From an uncultured Muribaculaceae bacterium (lineage in GTDB: Bacteria; Bacteroidota; Bacteroidia; Bacteroidales; Muribaculaceae), in assembly GCA_910579845.1 (NCBI GenBank), contig CAJTWL010000040.1, positions 1 through 17,912 of the forward strand: DNA of 17,912 bases, given 5' to 3'. A program made the position numbers and the translations under genes. The notes beneath the pieces were generated by a model. The model did not search any database and was not told the origin of the DNA. It saw only the letters and a program-made list of their open reading frames with translations. Positions 15,405 to 17,912 of this stretch are shown here, in pieces. Position 1 is the stretch's first letter. Each line of letters begins with the position of its first letter.

Positions 15405-15601
15405 AGAGAGTGTTTGGATTTAAATGATTTTAGCACAGACAGAGACTTCGGAGGGATTTTTCAAAGATTCATAAGGGAGCATAGCGGGCTATGTGACCGG
15501 TTGAATCTTTGGGAAAGCGCCCGAAGGATCATTTGTGATGAAATCAAAAATATTCAATCTCGTTATTAATGTTTAATTTGGTTTAAATTCAAACACTCTC
15601 T
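15405..15601 (+). mobile_element. Small inverted-repeat (MITE-like) element, copy D
   Basis: A 197-bp element with 20-bp terminal inverted repeats (AGAGAGTGTTTGGATTTAAA at 15405-15424, matched at 15582-15601 with one mismatch). Inside are nested inverted repeats: CTTCGG / CCGAAG, then CAAAGATTCA / TGAATCTTTG, then the central CATAGCGGGCTATG (15480-15493). The centre reads GGGAG (15475-15479), the 14-nt palindrome, T, then GACCG (15495-15499), the same frame as copies B and C with a different palindrome. It shares its palindrome and flank with copy A. The whole element could fold into one long branched hairpin. No coding content. Confidence 0.82.
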
Positions 15602-15648
15602 AAATAATGCGCTCTGATAGAAGGAACGAGTTATCTGTTCAACTAATG

Positions 15649-15680
15649 CAAATCTACAAAAATTTATCAGAAGATGCAAA
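15649..15680 (-). promoter_or_regulatory. Candidate dnaX promoter upstream of repeat copy D
   Basis: On the minus strand TTTG (15680-15677), a 20-bp spacer, then TAGATTTG (15656-15649), an exact TAnnTTTG match with ideal spacing. A second TAnnTTTG match (TATTTTTG, 15684-15677) overlaps its -33 element. Transcription would start near 15644 and cross the whole of copy D before reaching dnaX at 15353, giving a leader of about 290 bases, two thirds of it repeat. Confidence 0.5.
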
Positions 15681-15731
15681 AATAGACAGCAATGCAACAA
15701 TTTTGTTACAACTACGTTACAAAGAAAAAGA

Positions 15732-16304
15732 ATGATAAGAATGGCGAAAAGCGCTTTATATACACGTACGGGCGATGCCGGTTCCACATCATTGGTGGGA
15801 GGAAGCAGAGTTAAAAAAAATTGTGTGAGAATAGAGGCATATGGCACGGTTGACGAGCTTTCAAGTTGTCTTGGTCTTGTGGGGAGCGGGAAAGATTGTC
15901 CGGAGGATGTTAGAAAACAGCTTGAGGACATTCAGAATGAACTTTTTAACGTAGGGTCATATCTTGCTTCGGATTCTGAGGAAGGCAAGGAACCGTTATG
16001 CAGCTCGTTATCACAGGCAAAGCTTATGCGGCTTGAGAGCTGGATTGACGAATGGGATGAAAAGACTCCTAAAATATATGCTTTTGTATTGCCGGGAGGA
16101 TGTGATCTGTCATCAAGGGCGCATTTGGCACGAACCGTGTGTAGAAGGGCTGAGCGCAGGATACTGGATCTTGCTGAAGAAGCTTATGTAGATCCCCAGG
16201 TAATAAGATTTGTCAATCGTCTTTCCGATTATCTTTTTATACTTGCCAGATTCTTCAATCATCATCAGGGTATAGAAGAAATAACGTGGAAAGTCGGAAA
16301 ATAA
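15732..16304 (+). CDS. Cob(I)alamin adenosyltransferase, PduO type
   Basis: A 190-residue cytosolic ATR that transfers the adenosyl group of ATP to cob(I)alamin, making coenzyme B12 for enzymes such as methylmalonyl-CoA mutase. The N-terminal ATP loop is TRTGDAGSTSLVGG (11-24), followed by the RIEAYGTVDELSS helix (33-45). The helix SRAHLARTVCRRAERR (128-143) carries the conserved Arg residues, and QVIRFVNRLSDYLFILAR (156-173) completes the trimer-interface signature. A second ATG at 15741 (MAKSALYTRTG) is an equally good start and gives a length nearer to relatives. No cobalamin riboswitch is seen upstream. It is followed after 47 bases by the DUF2795 gene in the same direction. Confidence 0.94.
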   Translation: MIRMAKSALYTRTGDAGSTSLVGGSRVKKNCVRIEAYGTVDELSSCLGLVGSGKDCPEDVRKQLEDIQNELFNVGSYLASDSEEGKEPLCSSLSQAKLMRLESWIDEWDEKTPKIYAFVLPGGCDLSSRAHLARTVCRRAERRILDLAEEAYVDPQVIRFVNRLSDYLFILARFFNHHQGIEEITWKVGK

Positions 16305-16351
16305 AGAAGGAAGAATAAAATGTAAATTAAAAAAACTAAAAAGATAAAGAT

Positions 16352-16573
16352 ATGTATTGGACACTTGAACTTGCATCAAAACTTGAAGATGCGCCATGGC
16401 CGGCAACAAAAGAGGAGCTTATTGACTTTGCTATGCGTAGCGGTGCTCCGTTGGAAGTAATAGAAAATCTTCAGGAGATTGAAGACGAAGGCGAGATTTA
16501 CGAAAGCATCGAGGATATCTGGCCTGATTATCCCTCCAAAGACGACTTCTTCTTCAACGAAGACGAGTATTAA
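16352..16573 (+). CDS. DUF2795 small acidic protein
   Basis: A 73-residue acidic protein of unknown function, strongly conserved in Bacteroidales as I recall it. Its hallmarks are MYWTLELASKLEDAPWPATKEELIDFA at the start (the DUF2795 helical unit, with WPATKEELIDFA and SGAPLEVIENLQEI) and an acidic end PSKDDFFFNEDEY. It has no Cys, signal peptide or membrane segment. DUF2795 proteins often lie near B12- or ribosome-related genes in this order, but no function is established. It sits downstream of the adenosyltransferase and is closed by a terminator, so the two probably form one transcript. Confidence 0.9.
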   Translation: MYWTLELASKLEDAPWPATKEELIDFAMRSGAPLEVIENLQEIEDEGEIYESIEDIWPDYPSKDDFFFNEDEY

Positions 16574-16604
16574 ACGCCGAAATTATCATATTTAACTTAT
16601 ATTC

Positions 16605-16650
16605 AAGCGATTGACAAACGATTATTTGTTTGTTCATCGCTTTTTTGTTG
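16605..16650 (+). terminator. Rho-independent terminator after DUF2795
   Basis: An imperfect 15-bp stem: AAGCGAT / ATCGCTT (7 pairs), one mismatch, then GACAAAC / GTTTGTT (7 pairs with one G-U), around an 8-base loop (arms 16605-16619 and 16628-16642). Six T at 16641-16646, then GTTG, form the tail. Confidence 0.85.
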
Positions 16651-16787
16651 TATTTTAGTCAAATTTGCAGGCGTTGATTATCAGGAGATTGCGGATTGAT
16701 AAATTTTTTTAATCAGGATTTGTTTGTCTAAAATACATACGCTCCTCCGAGATGTGTGAGTATCGGCAAACTTACGCGTCTTTCTAA
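16651..16787. other. Intergenic stretch before the integrase remnant
   Basis: Part of a 403-base gap between DUF2795 and the ORF6N gene. It contains a T7 tract near 16705 and a small stem CGTCTT-TCT-AAGACG (about 16777-16791) directly before the recombinase-like frame. Short open frames here are not convincing. It may include the junction of an old insertion, but no attachment-site repeat is identified. Confidence 0.35.
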
Positions 16788-16925
16788 GACGGTTTGACTA
16801 TAATCTTTTTTGTCTGGCACAGCTCCACTGACATCACCGAGAAGGTCTATGCCAGGCTGCTCCCCCAGACTCTTACGGCAGAAGTAGAGAAACTGAACTA
16901 TTCTTTCCTCCCGGAAAAACTCTAA
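16788..16925 (+). pseudogene. C-terminal remnant of a tyrosine recombinase/integrase
   Basis: A frame of 45 codons ending at TAA 16923-16925. From about codon 9 it reads VWHSSTDITEKVYARLLP and continues to AEVEKL. This matches the end of phage-type tyrosine recombinases, where the GH-S-x-x-T-x-Y box carries the last active-site His and the nucleophilic Tyr. The preceding Gly of the usual LGH is Trp here, and eight unrelated codons and a stop lie upstream, so the catalytic Arg boxes are missing and no start is present. I call it a fragment left by deletion or excision of a mobile element; short length limits certainty. Confidence 0.6.
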
Positions 16926-16976
16926 TATCTAATATCCCTCTTTGTGAACTGAATTTAACCAATATCCATATAAAAG

Positions 16977-17549
16977 ATGAACGAGATTGAACTTGTCAGG
17001 TCAAAAATCTTTGAGTTTCGCGGGCAGCGAGTGATGCTTGACAGTGACCTGGCCCAACTCTATGGAGTTACCACCGGTAACTTCAACAAGGCAGTCAAAC
17101 GTAATATCGAACGTTTTCCGGATGACTTCATGTTCCAACTGAATGATGAGGAATATTCAGACTTGAAATTCCAAATTGGAATAGCAAATTCCTACGGCGG
17201 TCGTCGAACAAATCCATACGTATTTACAGAACAGGGAGTTGCAATGTTGTCAAGTGTTTTAAGAAGCGAAGCGGCAATACGTGTCAACATCAGCATAATG
17301 AGGGCGTTTGTCATGGTGCGACAAGCCCTTATTCAACCGTCAAACGAATTCAAACAGTTGCGTGATAGTGTAAATCAACTGAAAGAATATGTAGAGGAAA
17401 TTCTTGCTGACCAAAACGACATCAATGAAGAAACACAAGCCCAGCTCGATGCCATTTCAGAATCTCTTGCGGAGCTTCAGGCTAAGAAGTCTGCACCGCG
17501 AAAGAGAATAGGCTTCCTGCCGCTTCAGGATACCACAGAATTAAAATAG
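16977..17549 (+). CDS. ORF6N-domain (KilA-N-associated) phage-type DNA-binding protein
   Basis: A 190-residue protein. Residues about 5-92 match the ORF6N domain of phage and mobile-element proteins: RGQRVMLDSDLAQLYGVTTGNFNKAV, then KRNIERFPDDFMFQL, then TNPYVFTEQGVAMLSSVL. A helix ending IMRAFVMVRQALI follows, then a coiled-coil-like region (about 118-172, ELKQLRDSVNQLKEYVEEI-type heptads) and a basic tail KKSAPRKRIGF. Such proteins are taken to bind DNA; roles in phage repression or antirepression are suggested, not proven for this type. It lies 51 bases after the recombinase remnant and has its own terminator, which supports a moron-like or residual mobile-element gene. Relatives often recur in Bacteroidetes genomes outside intact phages. 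Confidence 0.85.
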   Translation: MNEIELVRSKIFEFRGQRVMLDSDLAQLYGVTTGNFNKAVKRNIERFPDDFMFQLNDEEYSDLKFQIGIANSYGGRRTNPYVFTEQGVAMLSSVLRSEAAIRVNISIMRAFVMVRQALIQPSNEFKQLRDSVNQLKEYVEEILADQNDINEETQAQLDAISESLAELQAKKSAPRKRIGFLPLQDTTELK

Positions 17550-17608
17550 AGTACATTCATTTATAATCATTTGGTAAATAACGAACAAACAAATGATTGA
17601 AGTTAACG

Positions 17609-17634
17609 AAAGGAGGTGTTGAGCCTCCTTTTTT
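17609..17634 (+). terminator. Rho-independent terminator after the ORF6N gene
   Basis: An 8-bp stem AAAGGAGG / CCTCCTTT around a 7-base loop (TGTTGAG), with the T-tract continuing to six T in all (CCTCC then TTTTTT) before CATAG. It lies 60 bases past the ORF6N stop. Confidence 0.88.
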
Positions 17635-17860
17635 CATAGCCAAACCATATTGCCTGTAATTTCGTTGCAGGAATCATAACAATCCGCGAACCAGTTCCGA
17701 AAATAGGTGCCGATTAAGTGATTTTCAAAAAGAGGATTAAATAATCAGTTGGGAATCAGTTATTAATTTCAATTGTGAGACCGTTGTGCTTACTTTGCGA
17801 CCAATTTGAAATTTGTGGCAGCGGAGTAATCCGCAGCGACAATATATCAATCAGGTATAA
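17635..17860. other. Upstream region of the gene cut at the window end
   Basis: With the terminator region this is a 311-base stretch without a credible gene. It holds a close direct repeat AATCAGTT (17743-17750 and 17754-17761), a promoter-like TTACTTTG near 17790 (one base off TAnnTTTG), and a small stem GCGGA-GTAA-TCCGC (17821-17834) in what would be the leader of the last gene. The repeat could be an operator; no proof. Confidence 0.35.
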
Positions 17861-17912
17861 ATGATAAAATCGAAAAATGAAATCACAACAACGGAAGAAA
17901 TGCTCAAGCGCA
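17861..17912 (+). CDS. Start of an unidentified gene, truncated by the window end
   Basis: ATG at 17861 opens a frame of 17 codons to the window edge, MIKSKNEITTTEEMLKR. The hydrophilic, helix-prone start and a spaced upstream region with a promoter-like element support a real N-terminus, but the product cannot be identified from this. Confidence 0.4.
   Translation, partial: MIKSKNEITTTEEMLKR

Noticed and set aside
15602..15731. Cobalamin riboswitch upstream of the adenosyltransferase gene
   Set aside because: No B12-box-like sequence or suitable fold is visible in the 130 bases available; the region instead carries minus-strand promoter elements.
17636..17720. Short frame reading NHIACNFVAGIITIREPVPK
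   Set aside because: Under 30 codons, no start codon and no family recognised; it lies after a terminator.
1..17912. tRNA, rRNA or CRISPR array
   Set aside because: No tRNA-like cloverleaf, rRNA segment or regularly spaced repeat was found; the only dispersed repeats are the four inverted-repeat elements and the solo end.

Overview
The window looks like a chromosomal segment of a Bacteroidales bacterium, probably near Muribaculaceae or Bacteroides. Evidence: several putative promoters fit the Bacteroidetes TAnnTTTG type (-7 element) with a TTG-like element about 20 bp upstream; ribosome binding sites are not evident; and the gene set is typical of the order (DUF2795 small acidic protein, NHPLGGLDG-type acyltransferase, GH123/DUF4091 hydrolase, short NudC-like protein). 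The family-level placement is inference.

Layout. Bases 1-114 are the end of a small inverted-repeat element that stops just before a translationally coupled pair: a HAD phosphatase/phosphomutase and 3-dehydroquinate synthase (aroB). A strong terminator (2018-2041) follows. A block of three + strand genes comes next: a WYL-domain regulator, the ribosome-assembly GTPase Obg and a PlsC-like acyltransferase. Two inverted copies of the same roughly 187-bp element (2048-2232 and 5292-5480) flank this block. A secreted GH123-like glycoside hydrolase (start corrected to 5528) then meets the minus-strand gene folK tail to tail, 9 bp apart.

From 7274 to 15353 everything is on the minus strand. Read in transcription order these are dnaX-nudC, then rimP-nusA-infB (the classical translation/transcription operon, with a good promoter and a GAAA-capped leader hairpin), then a 54-bp near-perfect palindrome acting as probable terminator, then folK. 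A fourth inverted-repeat element (15405-15601) lies between a predicted dnaX promoter and the dnaX start codon.

On the + strand follow a PduO-type cobalamin adenosyltransferase and a DUF2795 gene, closed by a terminator. The right end looks like accessory DNA: a 45-codon remnant matching the C-terminus of a tyrosine recombinase, an ORF6N-domain (phage-type) gene with its own terminator, and the first codons of an unidentified gene cut by the window edge.

The most unusual signal is the family of small repeats at four gene-proximal intergenic sites. Each copy keeps the core GGGAG - 14-nt hairpin - N - GACCG (slightly degenerate in the first copy). The 14-nt hairpin has one of two unrelated sequences, yet it is always palindromic and always the same length.
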